Positions 16,947 to 25,509 of a DNA stretch of 45,395 bases are shown piece after piece. The translations under genes were made by a program, and so were the position numbers. The notes under the pieces were generated by a model. The model worked only from the letters and a program-made list of their open reading frames with translations, did not search any database and was not told where the DNA came from. The number at the start of each line of letters is the position of its first letter. The stretch's first letter is position 1. This DNA is from an uncultured Nitrosomonadales bacterium (GTDB taxonomy: Bacteria > Pseudomonadota > Gammaproteobacteria > Burkholderiales > Gallionellaceae): NCBI GenBank assembly GCA_903915035.1, contig CAIWRI010000111.1:1-45395 (forward strand), written 5' to 3'.

Positions 16947-18386
16947 TTAAACAGCAGATTCATCCCGAATTCGGCTGAGTACATCCTGCACCCGTTGTAT
17001 GGCACGAGACTCTGTTGCCGCTTCGCAATAACAGCGCAATTCCGGTGCATTGCCTGATGGCCGCAAATGTACGATTTCACCGTTGTCAAAAGTGATACGC
17101 AGCCCGTCTATGCTGTTGATATTGACAAGCTGTGCATGCTCGGGTGCCAGGTAATGCTGAAGTATCAGCTGGTCGCTGGTCATTTTCTGAATCAATTGCC
17201 GGCTGGTTTCAACCGGAAATGCTTGCAGGCGGTCGCTGGCAGTAAAGCGTGCGGGTAAGTGCGGCAATAAATCGGATATTTTGCCATTGATCTCTCTGGC
17301 TGCGGCCAGTACCGCCAGTGCGGGTAACACCGCATCTCGGGTAGGCAGGGACGCCAGACTTTTACCGTCACGGATAACGTTTGTGCCTACCAGAAAACCA
17401 CCATTCGCTTCGAACCCTACGATAGCGTCATCAGGCGCTGAATTAATTTCCTGCATGCCGGCAATCACGTAAGGAGAACCAATGCGAGTGCGCAATACCG
17501 TTTTAAATGCGCCGCAAAGCTCGATCGCCGTATTGCAACTGACCGGAACGACCACTTTGTTGGCGGCAAGGAAACGTGCGCAAATCAAACCGACAATATC
17601 GCCGCGCAGCCAATTGCCTGTTTCGTCGGAAATCAGAGGACGATCGCCATCGCCGTCAGTCGAGATGATGGCATCGAAATGATGTGTAGCCGCCCATTGC
17701 TTGCCGCGTTGAATATCTTCCTGAGCGACCGCTTCAGTATCGATGGGCACGAAGGCTTCTGTACGTCCGAGCGAAGTCACGACGGCACCCAGTTCCTCCA
17801 GAATGCGCCTTAAAACATCGCGCGCCACACTGGAATGCTCATATATGCCCAGATTCATGCCTCTAAAATATTGTGCCGGAAAAAAGTCGAGATAGCGCTG
17901 TACGTATTGCTCGATTGCAGCCGGATTAATTAATGGCAGTTCGCCGCTGAATTTGTTTAGCGCGACAACCGCATCGGCAATTGCAGTTTCATCGGACTTG
18001 GTGATTTCACCATCAGGCCGGTAAAATTTGATGCCATTGCGATCGAACGGAATATGGCTGCCGGTGATCATGATGGCCGGTATGCCTTCATTTTGCGCAT
18101 ACAAGGCCAATGCCGGCGTAGGCAGCGCCCCGCAATAATCTACAAGGATATTCTGTCCTTGCAGGGCTGCCGCACACGCTGCCGCAATGCGAGGACTGCT
18201 GGGGCGTAAATCAATCCCGATGGCGATGCGAGTAACATTGAAAGACTGGCTCACTACCTGCAGGAATGCGGCAGCATAGGCTGCGCAAACCTCGTCAGTC
18301 ATGCTGGTTACCAGACCACGCGCGCCGCTGGTGCCAAATGCCACGCCGCTGCTCGCCATGACTTCGCGAATGTTGATTGTTTTCAA
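16947..18386 (-). CDS. Phosphohexomutase (phosphomannomutase/phosphoglucomutase family)
   Basis: A 479-residue alpha-D-phosphohexomutase that moves a phosphate between the 1 and 6 positions of a hexose phosphate. Key sites are I-T-G-S-H-I-P, with the phosphoserine that carries the phosphate, D-G-D-G-D-R for the magnesium ion, the sugar-binding G-F-E-A-N-G-G-F-L, and the phosphate-binding R-P-S-G-N-A-P-E. This pattern differs from GlmM (T-A-S-H-N-P) and resembles archaeal-like or CpsG-like members, so the sugar is uncertain. The start is a TTG at 18386 because GGGAG lies 8 bases upstream; TTG at 18392 is also possible. The next gene downstream is DUF1289. Confidence 0.85.
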   Translation of the reverse strand: MKTINIREVMASSGVAFGTSGARGLVTSMTDEVCAAYAAAFLQVVSQSFNVTRIAIGIDLRPSSPRIAAACAAALQGQNILVDYCGALPTPALALYAQNEGIPAIMITGSHIPFDRNGIKFYRPDGEITKSDETAIADAVVALNKFSGELPLINPAAIEQYVQRYLDFFPAQYFRGMNLGIYEHSSVARDVLRRILEELGAVVTSLGRTEAFVPIDTEAVAQEDIQRGKQWAATHHFDAIISTDGDGDRPLISDETGNWLRGDIVGLICARFLAANKVVVPVSCNTAIELCGAFKTVLRTRIGSPYVIAGMQEINSAPDDAIVGFEANGGFLVGTNVIRDGKSLASLPTRDAVLPALAVLAAAREINGKISDLLPHLPARFTASDRLQAFPVETSRQLIQKMTSDQLILQHYLAPEHAQLVNINSIDGLRITFDNGEIVHLRPSGNAPELRCYCEAATESRAIQRVQDVLSRIRDESAV

Positions 18387-18575
18387 GTGCAATACTCCCG
18401 TTTAATATTTAATCCGCAGTTTGTAAAGTAGCGATGCCATTTTACTGTAGTTAACCACATCTGACCGACTGATTTTAAGCAAAACAAGCTATTCATCGGT
18501 CATTGCAAGCGGGAATCCGATCATAAAAAATAACACTTGAAACGAATGGCTGTTGCGGGCGTGGGATAATGTCGC

Positions 18576-19541
18576 ATGAAAAATAAATTGCCACAAGCTG
18601 TGCGTGTTATCCCCGTCGAACGTTTGCATCTACGCAATGTGCATCGCGGTCGTTATGACTTCAAGCACCAGGTCGCCGTCAATCCCGAGTTGGCGGCTTA
18701 TATTTTCCGCAATGCGCATGGCGATGACGCCATTGATTTTGCGAATCCGGCGGCGGTAAGGGCACTCAACCGCGCCCTGTTGAACAGTGAATATGCGATT
18801 AGTGATTGGGACATTCCGCCGCAGTACCTCTGTCCGCCTGTTCCGGGCAGGGCGGATTACCTTCATTACCTGGCTGATCTGTTGACTGAAAGCCAGAACA
18901 GTATTATTCCGAGAGGTTTGTCGATACGCGTCCTTGACATCGGTAGCGGCGCGAACTGCATCTATCCGCTGATAGGTCATCGTGCTTATGGCTGGCGGTT
19001 TGTTGGCAGCGATATCGACCCTGTTGCGCTAACGAATGCGCAAAGCATTATCAACGCAAACAATGGACTAAACCAGGCTATTGAATTGCGTTTGCAAACT
19101 TCCCCTCAGGCGATTTTCAAGGGGATAGTGCGCGCGGCTGAATTGTTCGATTTGACGCTATGCAATCCTCCTTTTCATGCTTCTCTGGCTGAAGCCAATG
19201 CAGGTACGCAACGCAAATGGAAGAATCTGGGTAAAGAAGCGGGTAAGAAACCGCTGTTGAATTTTGGCGGGCAAGCAAGGGAATTGTGGTGTCGTGGCGG
19301 AGAGGAGGCCTTCGTGTGCAGCATGATTGCCGAGAGTGTGCAGTTTAAAGGTAATTGTTTATGGTTCACTTCGCTGATTTCCAAGTCAGCCAGTTTGCCT
19401 GGCATCTATCGTGCATTGAATAAAGCTGCGGTGCAGGATTACAGGACGATTGAGATGTCACAGGGGCAGAAGAAGAGTCGCTTTGTGGCATGGACTTTTT
19501 TTGACGAGCGTCAGCGAAGTACCTGGAATCAAAATCGCTAA
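18576..19541 (+). CDS. rlmF: 23S rRNA (adenine-1618-N6)-methyltransferase
   Basis: A 321-residue RlmF that adds a methyl group to the N6 of A1618 in 23S rRNA. The N-terminal segment ([13 protein letters not shown]) and [18 protein letters not shown] are diagnostic. The SAM site is [12 protein letters not shown], and the catalytic motif is N197-P-P-F-H. G-G-E-x-x-F-V and S-L-I-S-K follow. Single gene, convergent with the OYE gene further on. Confidence 0.95.
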   Translation: MKNKLPQAVRVIPVERLHLRNVHRGRYDFKHQVAVNPELAAYIFRNAHGDDAIDFANPAAVRALNRALLNSEYAISDWDIPPQYLCPPVPGRADYLHYLADLLTESQNSIIPRGLSIRVLDIGSGANCIYPLIGHRAYGWRFVGSDIDPVALTNAQSIINANNGLNQAIELRLQTSPQAIFKGIVRAAELFDLTLCNPPFHASLAEANAGTQRKWKNLGKEAGKKPLLNFGGQARELWCRGGEEAFVCSMIAESVQFKGNCLWFTSLISKSASLPGIYRALNKAAVQDYRTIEMSQGQKKSRFVAWTFFDERQRSTWNQNR

Positions 19542-19987
19542 TTAAAGACAGCGGATGTTACCTATCTGCCATCAAGTTCCGGCGTAGCCTTTTGTTGCGC
19601 TGTGCGTGCCTCTGCTGTGAGCCGCCGAAGTTAGTCTGTCTGTTGCGGCCAGAGCCAAACCCGCAGGGTTCTTATTGCCGGTCGGCCTCCTGCAAAATTG
19701 GTTTAGTGTTTAACTGACGGATATTGCTGCGTCACATTTGATGCAGGGCAATAGAGGTCTTACTGCCGCCAGTAGAGATTCAACCCGGGCCAATAGAAGA
19801 CTCACCAAGAGCAGTCGGGCTAAAACCAGGGGCGTCAATGATATACCGGTGAAACTGCCATGTTTTCATGGCAAGGATAGCCTGAGCGGATAGCGAGGAA
19901 TTTTGGGAAGGGAAAGCGATTAGTTCTAAAGGATGAAACTCTTAAGTGAAGCGGGATACAGCTTGAGCCATATCCCATTTTTCAGAT
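19542..19987. other. Non-coding stretch between convergent genes
   Basis: No gene of believable length was seen. It lies between the convergent rlmF and OYE genes. A GGGATA (19953–19958) and TATCCC (19971–19976) pair, followed by ATTTTT, may form a weak terminator for rlmF. The rest has scattered small inverted repeats such as AACCC-GCA-GGGTT near 19657 but nothing identifiable. Confidence 0.4.
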
Positions 19988-21055
19988 TTAATAGTCTGTA
20001 TAGCCTTTTTCACCTGGCGTGTAGAAAGTATCGAAGTCGGGCGGCGTCAATTCGCTGCCGTTTTGCAATTTTTCTACCAGATTGGGATTGGAGATGAACG
20101 GACGACCGAAAGCCACCAGATCACCGCGATTATCTGCCAGATCGCTGTTGGCATGTGCCAGATCATAGCCGCCTGACAGGATGTAACTGCCTTTGAAGTT
20201 GGCGCGGATTGCCGCTTTCAAGGTCGGACTGACTTCAGGGGCACCCATCGCGCTGTGGTCGACGATGTGGATATATACCAGGCCGATTTGATTGAGCGCT
20301 GCTATCAGTGCCAGATACATGGCATCCATGTTGGCATCGCTGGCGGCACCATTGAATACGCCGTAAGGCGAGATGCGCATGCCGATGTGCTCGGCGCCGA
20401 TGGCTAAAGCCGTGGCTCTGGCAACTTCCACTGCAAAGCGGATGCGGTTCTCGACGCTGCCGCCCCAGCGGTCGGTGCGCTGGTTGGTGGCGGTATTGAG
20501 AAACTGGTCGATCAGATAACCGTTAGCGCCATGTAATTCGATGCCGTCAAAGCCGGCCTCGATGGCATTTTTTGCACCCTGTGCATATTCTGCAATCGCC
20601 TGGGCAATATCAGCCTCAGTCATTTCGGCAGGAACAGGGTAGGGCTGCATGCCGCTGCTGTCCGTCCACATTTCGCCTGGGGCTGCCAGTGCTGAAGGCG
20701 CGATTATCTTAGCATCCGGCAGCATATTGGCTGCGTGACTGACGCGTCCGGTATGCATCAGTTGAATGAAAATATGCCCGCCTGCCTGATGCACTGCATC
20801 GGTGACCTGATGCCAGCCTTGTATTTGCGCTTCACTGAACAGGCCGGGCTGACGAGCATAGCCCAGGCCATTGGCGGAAGGGGAGGCCCCTTCCGCGATG
20901 ATGAGTCCTGCGCTTGCACGTTGTCGGTAATATTCCACCATCAGTTCATTTGGCACATTGTTGCTTGCGCGACAGCGTGTCATCGGTGCCATGACAATGC
21001 GGTTCTTTAATTGTAGCTTGCCCAGTGTGGCGGGGGTAAACAGCGCTGTGGTCAT
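19988..21055 (-). CDS. Old Yellow Enzyme-type alkene reductase
   Basis: A 355-residue FMN-dependent oxidoreductase of the NemA class, which reduces activated alkenes and electrophilic nitro compounds with NAD(P)H. The signature elements are L-x-N-R-I-V-M-A-P-M-T-R-C-R-A at the N-terminus, H-x-G-R-x-S-H, the E-L-H-G-A-N-G-Y-L-I-D-Q-F-L motif, N-R-x-D-x-x-G-G-S-x-E-N-R, and G-R-P-F-I-S-N-P near the end. The GGAGC ribosome site supports the ATG at 21055. It lies 67 bases from the YceI operon, with a hairpin in between, so it is probably expressed partly independently. Confidence 0.93.
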   Translation of the reverse strand: MTTALFTPATLGKLQLKNRIVMAPMTRCRASNNVPNELMVEYYRQRASAGLIIAEGASPSANGLGYARQPGLFSEAQIQGWHQVTDAVHQAGGHIFIQLMHTGRVSHAANMLPDAKIIAPSALAAPGEMWTDSSGMQPYPVPAEMTEADIAQAIAEYAQGAKNAIEAGFDGIELHGANGYLIDQFLNTATNQRTDRWGGSVENRIRFAVEVARATALAIGAEHIGMRISPYGVFNGAASDANMDAMYLALIAALNQIGLVYIHIVDHSAMGAPEVSPTLKAAIRANFKGSYILSGGYDLAHANSDLADNRGDLVAFGRPFISNPNLVEKLQNGSELTPPDFDTFYTPGEKGYTDY

Positions 21056-21078
21056 TTAATGCTCCTGAAAATAGTGAA

Positions 21079-21101
21079 CCCCCGTCCATTTGGAGCGGGG
21101 G
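21079..21101 (-). terminator. Hairpin between the YceI and OYE genes
   Basis: CCCCCG (21079–21084) and CGGGGG (21096–21101) form a GC-rich six-base stem between the YceI stop and the OYE start. There is no clean T run, so it may attenuate rather than end transcription. Confidence 0.45.
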
Positions 21102-21122
21102 GTAGCGAGTCGGGATGAAAAA

Positions 21123-21689
21123 TTATTGCTTGATTGATTCAACCGGGATCGTCAAGGTAACTTCGTCGCTAACATAAGGTGCATGTTTGCCCATGTTGAA
21201 ATCGGAACGCTTAACCTTGGCTGTTGCTGTGGCACCGCAAGCATCCTTCTTGACCATCGGGTGAGGCATGCACAGAGTGGAATTCACGGTCAGCGTAACA
21301 GGTTTGCTTATACCCTTGATGGTCAGGTTTCCTTCCACGGCAACCAGTTTGTCACCGTCAAACTTCAGCTTGTCAGATTTGTAAGTGATGGTCGGATATT
21401 TTTCGGTGTTAAAGAAATCTTCACCTTGAATGTGTCCGTTGAATACGCTTGATCCGGTATTGACTGATTTTGCGTCAATCGTGACATCGACTGAACCTGT
21501 TTTAGCGACACGATCAATGGTGATGGTGCCTTTTGCAGAATCAAACCGGCTTTGTTGAACGGAATAGCCAAAATGGTTGTATTCGAAACGCGGCATGGAA
21601 TGGCTGCTGTCGAGCACATAAGTTTCCGGTGCAGCAAAGGCTACGGTAGTGAACGAAGCTGCGATAGTTAATGCGATCAGTCTTTTCAT
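21123..21689 (-). CDS. YceI family periplasmic protein
   Basis: A 188-residue YceI protein, a lipocalin-like periplasmic beta-barrel that binds isoprenoid lipids such as quinones. The signal peptide (M-K-R-L-I-A-L-T-I-A-A-S through A-F-A) is cleaved before Ala-Pro-Glu. The mature protein opens Y-V-L-D-S-S-H-S and has F-x-x-x-K-G-T-I, then D-F-F-N-T-E-K-Y-P-T-I, and G-x-L-T-I-K-G-I-S-K-P-V, the family signatures. It follows a second YceI copy by 9 bases in an operon with cytochrome b561 and pirin. Confidence 0.94.
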   Translation of the reverse strand: MKRLIALTIAASFTTVAFAAPETYVLDSSHSMPRFEYNHFGYSVQQSRFDSAKGTITIDRVAKTGSVDVTIDAKSVNTGSSVFNGHIQGEDFFNTEKYPTITYKSDKLKFDGDKLVAVEGNLTIKGISKPVTLTVNSTLCMPHPMVKKDACGATATAKVKRSDFNMGKHAPYVSDEVTLTIPVESIKQ

Positions 21690-21698
21690 AATAATTCC

Positions 21699-22280
21699 TT
21701 AGTGGGTTGATGAAGGTATAACGGGTGCTGCGAAAACGATAAGGTGAAACACAATCTGTACATCATCTGCCACCGTGGACAGATCGGCCCACTCGCCTGT
21801 GCCAATGCCATAAGCCAGACGTTTAATATTGAAACTGCCATCAATGATTGCACGTTTGCCATCCGTTTTGATGGTGACTGGCGTTACGATATCCAGCGTT
21901 TTTCCCTTGATGGAGAGTTTACCGCTCACTTGATAATTATTACCGCCGGCAGCCTTGACGCCACTGGAAACAAAGCTTGCCAGCGGATAAGTTTTGGCAT
22001 CAAACCATAGCTTGCCTGCAACTTCCTCGTTGGCATCTGTCGAGCCGGTATCTATGCTGGCAAGATTGACATCAATGTGCGCGCGGGCATTACCAGGTTT
22101 TGCCGGATCAAAGGCAATTTGCGCTGAAAACTGCTTGAACTTGCCCTGCATCGGCACACCCATTTGTTTGTAGGCAAAGTTAAGAGCACTTTGATTCATT
22201 TGAAACGTTCCGTATTCCACGGCCTGTACCGAGGAAGCAAACAGCAGTAGAGCTGGTAAAGCGATTTTGATCATATTCAT
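21699..22280 (-). CDS. YceI family periplasmic protein, second copy
   Basis: A 193-residue YceI protein with the signal peptide M-N-M-I-K-I-A-L-P-A-L ending S-V-Q-A. The mature part has Q-S-A-L-N-F-A-Y-K-Q-M-G-V-P and then F-x-x-x-x-A-Q-I-x-F-D, and L-S-I-K-G-K-T-L-D-I-V-T-P-V. It diverges clearly from the neighbouring copy, so this is an old duplication or two different ligands. It overlaps the cytochrome b561 stop by 4 bases. Probably partner to the b561 membrane protein in handling quinone-type electron carriers (inferred). Confidence 0.93.
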   Translation of the reverse strand: MNMIKIALPALLLFASSVQAVEYGTFQMNQSALNFAYKQMGVPMQGKFKQFSAQIAFDPAKPGNARAHIDVNLASIDTGSTDANEEVAGKLWFDAKTYPLASFVSSGVKAAGGNNYQVSGKLSIKGKTLDIVTPVTIKTDGKRAIIDGSFNIKRLAYGIGTGEWADLSTVADDVQIVFHLIVFAAPVIPSSTH

Positions 22281-22819
22281 GGCAGCTTACCTTTTGATGA
22301 TTTGCCTGGCAATATTCTGGATAGCAGTTGATCGCGGTCAATAAATTGATGCTTGAGAGCGGCAGCAATATGCAGTCCGATCAGCAACAGCAGCAAAGAA
22401 CTCAGGCTTCCGTGGACTTTGCCCAGTAAATGCCCCAGTGCCTCATTTTTTTCAACCATATCCGGCAAGGGAATCAGGCCAAACCAGATCGTCTGTATCC
22501 CCTTGGCCGAACTCATCAGCCAGCCTGAGAGCGGCATGGCAATGAATAAAAGATATAACAGGCCATGCACTGAACTGCTCGCGACTTGCTGCCAGCACGG
22601 CAATACCAGCTCAGGCGGTTTATGCGTGAGTCGCCAGACAATACGCAGCACCGCCAGCAGCAGCAGACTTACACCTGCCCATTTATGGTAACTGTAGAGC
22701 TGAAGTTTCAGCGGCGAGAGCTTTAGATCGTGCATGTAATGGCCTAGCGTCAGCATGGCAAGTATCAGCAGCGCCATCAACCAGTGCAGCACAATGGCAG
22801 TAGTGGTGTAACGTTTCAT
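22277..22819 (-). CDS. Cytochrome b561 family protein
   Basis: A 180-residue inner-membrane di-heme cytochrome of the bacterial b561 type with four helices. Likely heme ligands are His in V-L-H-W-L, His in Y-S-Y-H-K-W, and His in V-H-G-S-L and G-L-H-I-A-A-A-L-K-H. H-K-W-A-G-V-S and H-K-P-P-E-L are family hallmarks. It overlaps pirin and YceI by 4 bases each. It probably passes electrons between quinone and a periplasmic acceptor. Confidence 0.93.
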   Translation of the reverse strand: MKRYTTTAIVLHWLMALLILAMLTLGHYMHDLKLSPLKLQLYSYHKWAGVSLLLLAVLRIVWRLTHKPPELVLPCWQQVASSSVHGLLYLLFIAMPLSGWLMSSAKGIQTIWFGLIPLPDMVEKNEALGHLLGKVHGSLSSLLLLLIGLHIAAALKHQFIDRDQLLSRILPGKSSKGKLP

Positions 22820-23658
22820 ATAAACCGTCCGTTCCTGTAGTCATCCAGCGCCTGGTGAATTTCTTCCTGGGTGTTCATCACGAACGGGCCATATTGGGCT
22901 ATCGGTTCATTCAAGGGGCGACCTGCAATCAGGATCAGTCGTGAATCTTCCTTGCAATGAAGTGATACCGCATCGCCATCATTTTTCAGTATGCCCATAC
23001 GACGTGAATCAACCAGTGTATCACCGACGCTCACAGCGCCGCGATATACATAAATGAAGGCGTTGTGGGTTGCCGGTATTACAGCATCGAAGCGGGTGCC
23101 GGCAGGCAGATGAATATCCAGATACAGGGGGTCGGTATCCGGACGGGTAATTGCGCCGGCTACTTCATTACTCGATCCGGCAATCACGCGTACCGTCACA
23201 CCCGCGGGTGTGACATATTCAGGAATGTCACGGCTTGGAATATCCTGATACCAGGGATCTATCATCTTGCGGCTTGCCGGCAGGTTCAGCCAAAGCTGAA
23301 AGCCTTCCATGCTGCCATGCTCCTGCTCCGGCATTTCAGAATGGATCAGGCCGCGACCGGCGGTCATCCATTGCACGCTGCCGTTTTCCAGCAGTCCTTC
23401 GTGCCCTGCGTTGTCGCGGTGGCGCATTTTCCCCGCCAGCATATAGGTCACAGTTTCAAAACCGCGATGCGGATGATCCGGAAAACCGGCGATGTATTCG
23501 TCAGGAACGTCGCTGCCGAACGCGTCCAGCATCAGAAATGGATCAAGCCGCTGTTGTAGTTGTCCTGTGAGCACGCGGGTCAGCTTAACCCCGGCACCAT
23601 CAGAGGTCAAAACACCTGCTATCAATTGCTCGATACTGCGGAACGGTTTGGTATTCAT
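22816..23658 (-). CDS. Pirin family protein
   Basis: A 280-residue pirin with two cupin domains. Metal ligands are His62 and His64 in H-P-H-R-G-F-E-T-V-T-Y and His106 and Glu108 in G-L-I-H-S-E-M-P. W-M-T-A-G-x-G and G-x-x-x-x-E-G-F-Q-L-W-L-N-L-P follow. Some bacterial pirins open flavonoid rings as quercetinase; others regulate metabolism. The first gene of the operon pirin–b561–YceI–YceI, facing away from the LysR gene with 86 bases between starts. Confidence 0.94.
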   Translation of the reverse strand: MNTKPFRSIEQLIAGVLTSDGAGVKLTRVLTGQLQQRLDPFLMLDAFGSDVPDEYIAGFPDHPHRGFETVTYMLAGKMRHRDNAGHEGLLENGSVQWMTAGRGLIHSEMPEQEHGSMEGFQLWLNLPASRKMIDPWYQDIPSRDIPEYVTPAGVTVRVIAGSSNEVAGAITRPDTDPLYLDIHLPAGTRFDAVIPATHNAFIYVYRGAVSVGDTLVDSRRMGILKNDGDAVSLHCKEDSRLILIAGRPLNEPIAQYGPFVMNTQEEIHQALDDYRNGRFI

Positions 23659-23725
23659 TATTGACTCACTGTAGATAGTGCTTGCATATTAAAGCAACGA
23701 TAAGTATAGATAAAGAGGCTAATTC

Positions 23726-23740
23726 GGGATAGACTATCCC
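23726..23740. promoter_or_regulatory. Palindromic operator candidate for the LysR regulator
   Basis: GGGATAGACTATCCC is a perfect inverted repeat with a 3-base centre. It lies 4 bases upstream of the LysR start codon and between the divergent genes, as expected for a LysR-type operator with autoregulation. The regulator that binds is inferred. Confidence 0.6.
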
Positions 23741-23744
23741 ATAT

Positions 23745-24650
23745 ATGGAACAGTCAATTTTATCGGCGGATGATTGCCTGCTGTTTGTTGCCATCGCCGA
23801 ACAGCAAAGCATGGTGCGTGCATCCGAGCAGCTTGCCATGCCTAAAGCCACGGTATCGCGCAGGCTGAATAATCTGGAAGCGGCCATCGGTCAGCGGCTG
23901 CTGATTCGTACTACCCGGCGCTTGACGCTCACCGATTTTGGCCTTGAATTTCTTGATCATTGCCGGCGGGTGAGTGAGGAAGTCGCAACTGCGCAGGATT
24001 TTGTGCGCAGTCAGGAATCCCGCCCGCACGGACGACTCCGAGTTTCCATGCCGGGGGATTATGCAAAGCAGCATTTTTCGCGCGCCATTGCGACTTTTAT
24101 TGATGGCTTTCCCGAGGTGCAGCTTGATCTGGATTTATCCTCACGGCGTGTTGATCTGATTGCGGAACGCTACGATCTGGCGATCCGCATGGGGGATTTG
24201 AGCGATGACGCTACGCTGGTCGCCCGCAAAATAGACGAGCAGCATTTTGCGCTGTATGCCAGCCCGATTTATCTAGTGATGCATCCCGCACCGCTTCATC
24301 CGGATGAACTTGCGCAGCATGCATCGGTACGGCTGCTCTCTGACCGGGGCAGCGCAGTACCCTGGATACTGCTCAACGGCAAAGAAGTGTGGGAAGGGGT
24401 GCCGCCAGGCAGAATCACGCTCAATTCTGTCGATATGATTCAACAGTTATTGCTTGATGGCGCTGGTATCGCGGCTTTGCCATGCAATTTTGTGGTGAGT
24501 GATGTACGGCTGGGGAGGCTGGTGCGGGTGTTGCCGGACTGGGCCTTGCCTGCTGTCGCCGCCTGGGCGGTGATGCCGATGCGCCGCTATCTGCCGGCCA
24601 AGACGCGCGCCTTTCTGGCACACCTTGAGCGCTTCATGGAAAAAGGCTGA
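23745..24650 (+). CDS. LysR-type transcriptional regulator
   Basis: A 301-residue LysR regulator. The winged helix-turn-helix is at about 5–65 (F-V-A-I-A-E-Q-Q-S-M-V-R-A-S-E-Q-L and K-A-T-V-S-R-R-L-N-N-L-E-A-A-I-G), and the effector domain runs from about 90. G-R-L-R-V-S-M-P and Y-D-L-A-I-R-M-G-D-L are typical of the group that controls stress and quinone-type genes. Divergent from the pirin operon, so it probably controls that operon and itself through the 23726 palindrome. Confidence 0.93.
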   Translation: MEQSILSADDCLLFVAIAEQQSMVRASEQLAMPKATVSRRLNNLEAAIGQRLLIRTTRRLTLTDFGLEFLDHCRRVSEEVATAQDFVRSQESRPHGRLRVSMPGDYAKQHFSRAIATFIDGFPEVQLDLDLSSRRVDLIAERYDLAIRMGDLSDDATLVARKIDEQHFALYASPIYLVMHPAPLHPDELAQHASVRLLSDRGSAVPWILLNGKEVWEGVPPGRITLNSVDMIQQLLLDGAGIAALPCNFVVSDVRLGRLVRVLPDWALPAVAAWAVMPMRRYLPAKTRAFLAHLERFMEKG

Positions 24651-24789
24651 AGGCGCATGATTTTTAGTTGAATATCTTAGCGGATACAGCAGAATTGCCA
24701 CGCGATATGAGAAAAAAGCCATCAATTATATGGGCATGCCGTCATTTTTCCCGGTATGGCTACGCTGAAACGTCAACCGAACCTAGCAA

Positions 24790-25377
24790 TTACTTCTTGT
24801 ATTTGCGGACCAGTCCGGTTAATACGCCGAATATTTCCAGTGTGCCTTGCGGACGAATAACAGGAAAAGCTGGATTGGCGGGGCGTAGAATGAATATGCC
24901 ATTCTCTCTATCCAGCGTCTTGAGCGTGAACTCATCGTCTACAATGGCCACCACGATATCGCCGATATTCGCTGTCAGGCGTTTTTCCACCACGGCCACA
25001 TCGCCATTGTGGATGCCGGCATCAATCATCGAATCGCCTTTAACCGTGATCAGGGTAGTTTTTGAGGGTGTGTCGATCAGCATTTCATCAATGATGAAAA
25101 AATCTCCTTGCGTGGCGGTAACGGCAGCAGGCATGCCGGCCTGAACAGATGATTCAGCCAGAGGGCGTGCGAAAAATTGCCGTGTCGGTATCCAGGCTCC
25201 ATCCGGCGTGCGTTCGATAAACCTGGCATCCCCAAGGCGCGTCAGGATGGTTTTTATCCAGGATTTTGAGGCGATGCCAAACACGACACACAGGCGGGCG
25301 TATGAGGGGATGTTTTTCCAGTCAGCATAGTAATCCTGAAGCTTATTCAGATACTCGATGTCTTTGTAGTCGGTCAT
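24790..25377 (-). CDS. LexA-like S24 self-cleaving repressor
   Basis: A 195-residue LexA/UmuD-like protein. The N-terminal winged helix (about 1–65) is unlike LexA in detail. The C-terminal S24 domain has the cleavage site Ala80-Gly81, catalytic Ser116 in K-G-D-S-M-I-D-A-G-I and Lys153 in T-L-K-T-L, with the same 37-residue spacing as LexA. I place the start at 25377, since a longer frame would cover the operator. A long inverted repeat lies just upstream. It probably represses itself and the divergent cyclase gene until DNA damage triggers self-cleavage; the targets are inferred. Confidence 0.85.
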   Translation of the reverse strand: MTDYKDIEYLNKLQDYYADWKNIPSYARLCVVFGIASKSWIKTILTRLGDARFIERTPDGAWIPTRQFFARPLAESSVQAGMPAAVTATQGDFFIIDEMLIDTPSKTTLITVKGDSMIDAGIHNGDVAVVEKRLTANIGDIVVAIVDDEFTLKTLDRENGIFILRPANPAFPVIRPQGTLEIFGVLTGLVRKYKK

Positions 25378-25390
25378 GATTATTTCTTTG

Positions 25391-25429
25391 AGAACGAACG
25401 TACTGTGAACTATAAAGAACGTTCGTTCT
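25391..25429. promoter_or_regulatory. LexA-like operator, long inverted repeat
   Basis: AGAACGAACGT (25391–25401) and ACGTTCGTTCT (25419–25429) form a perfect 11-base inverted repeat around a 17-base spacer. The spacer holds another GAAC (25407–25410), and GAACGTTC at 25417–25424 is itself palindromic. It lies 13 bases upstream of the repressor start and about 80 bases from the divergent cyclase. The motif differs from the enterobacterial CTGT-N8-ACAG box. Confidence 0.7.
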
Positions 25430-25509
25430 GCTGTCAATGAAATTTCGCAATGCGTCATGATGGGTAACTGCAAAGCTAATAAAGTCATTGCTATCAGTTA
25501 GAATGAGGG

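Noticed and set aside
19953..19976. GGGATA and TATCCC pair resembling the LysR operator half-sites
   Set aside because: The spacing is 12 bases instead of 3 and it lies at a convergent gene end, so it is more likely a chance match or weak terminator than an operator.
25391..25429. Possible CRISPR-like or direct repeat array of GAAC units
   Set aside because: There are only a few short units arranged as an inverted repeat in a promoter region, which fits an operator and not an array.
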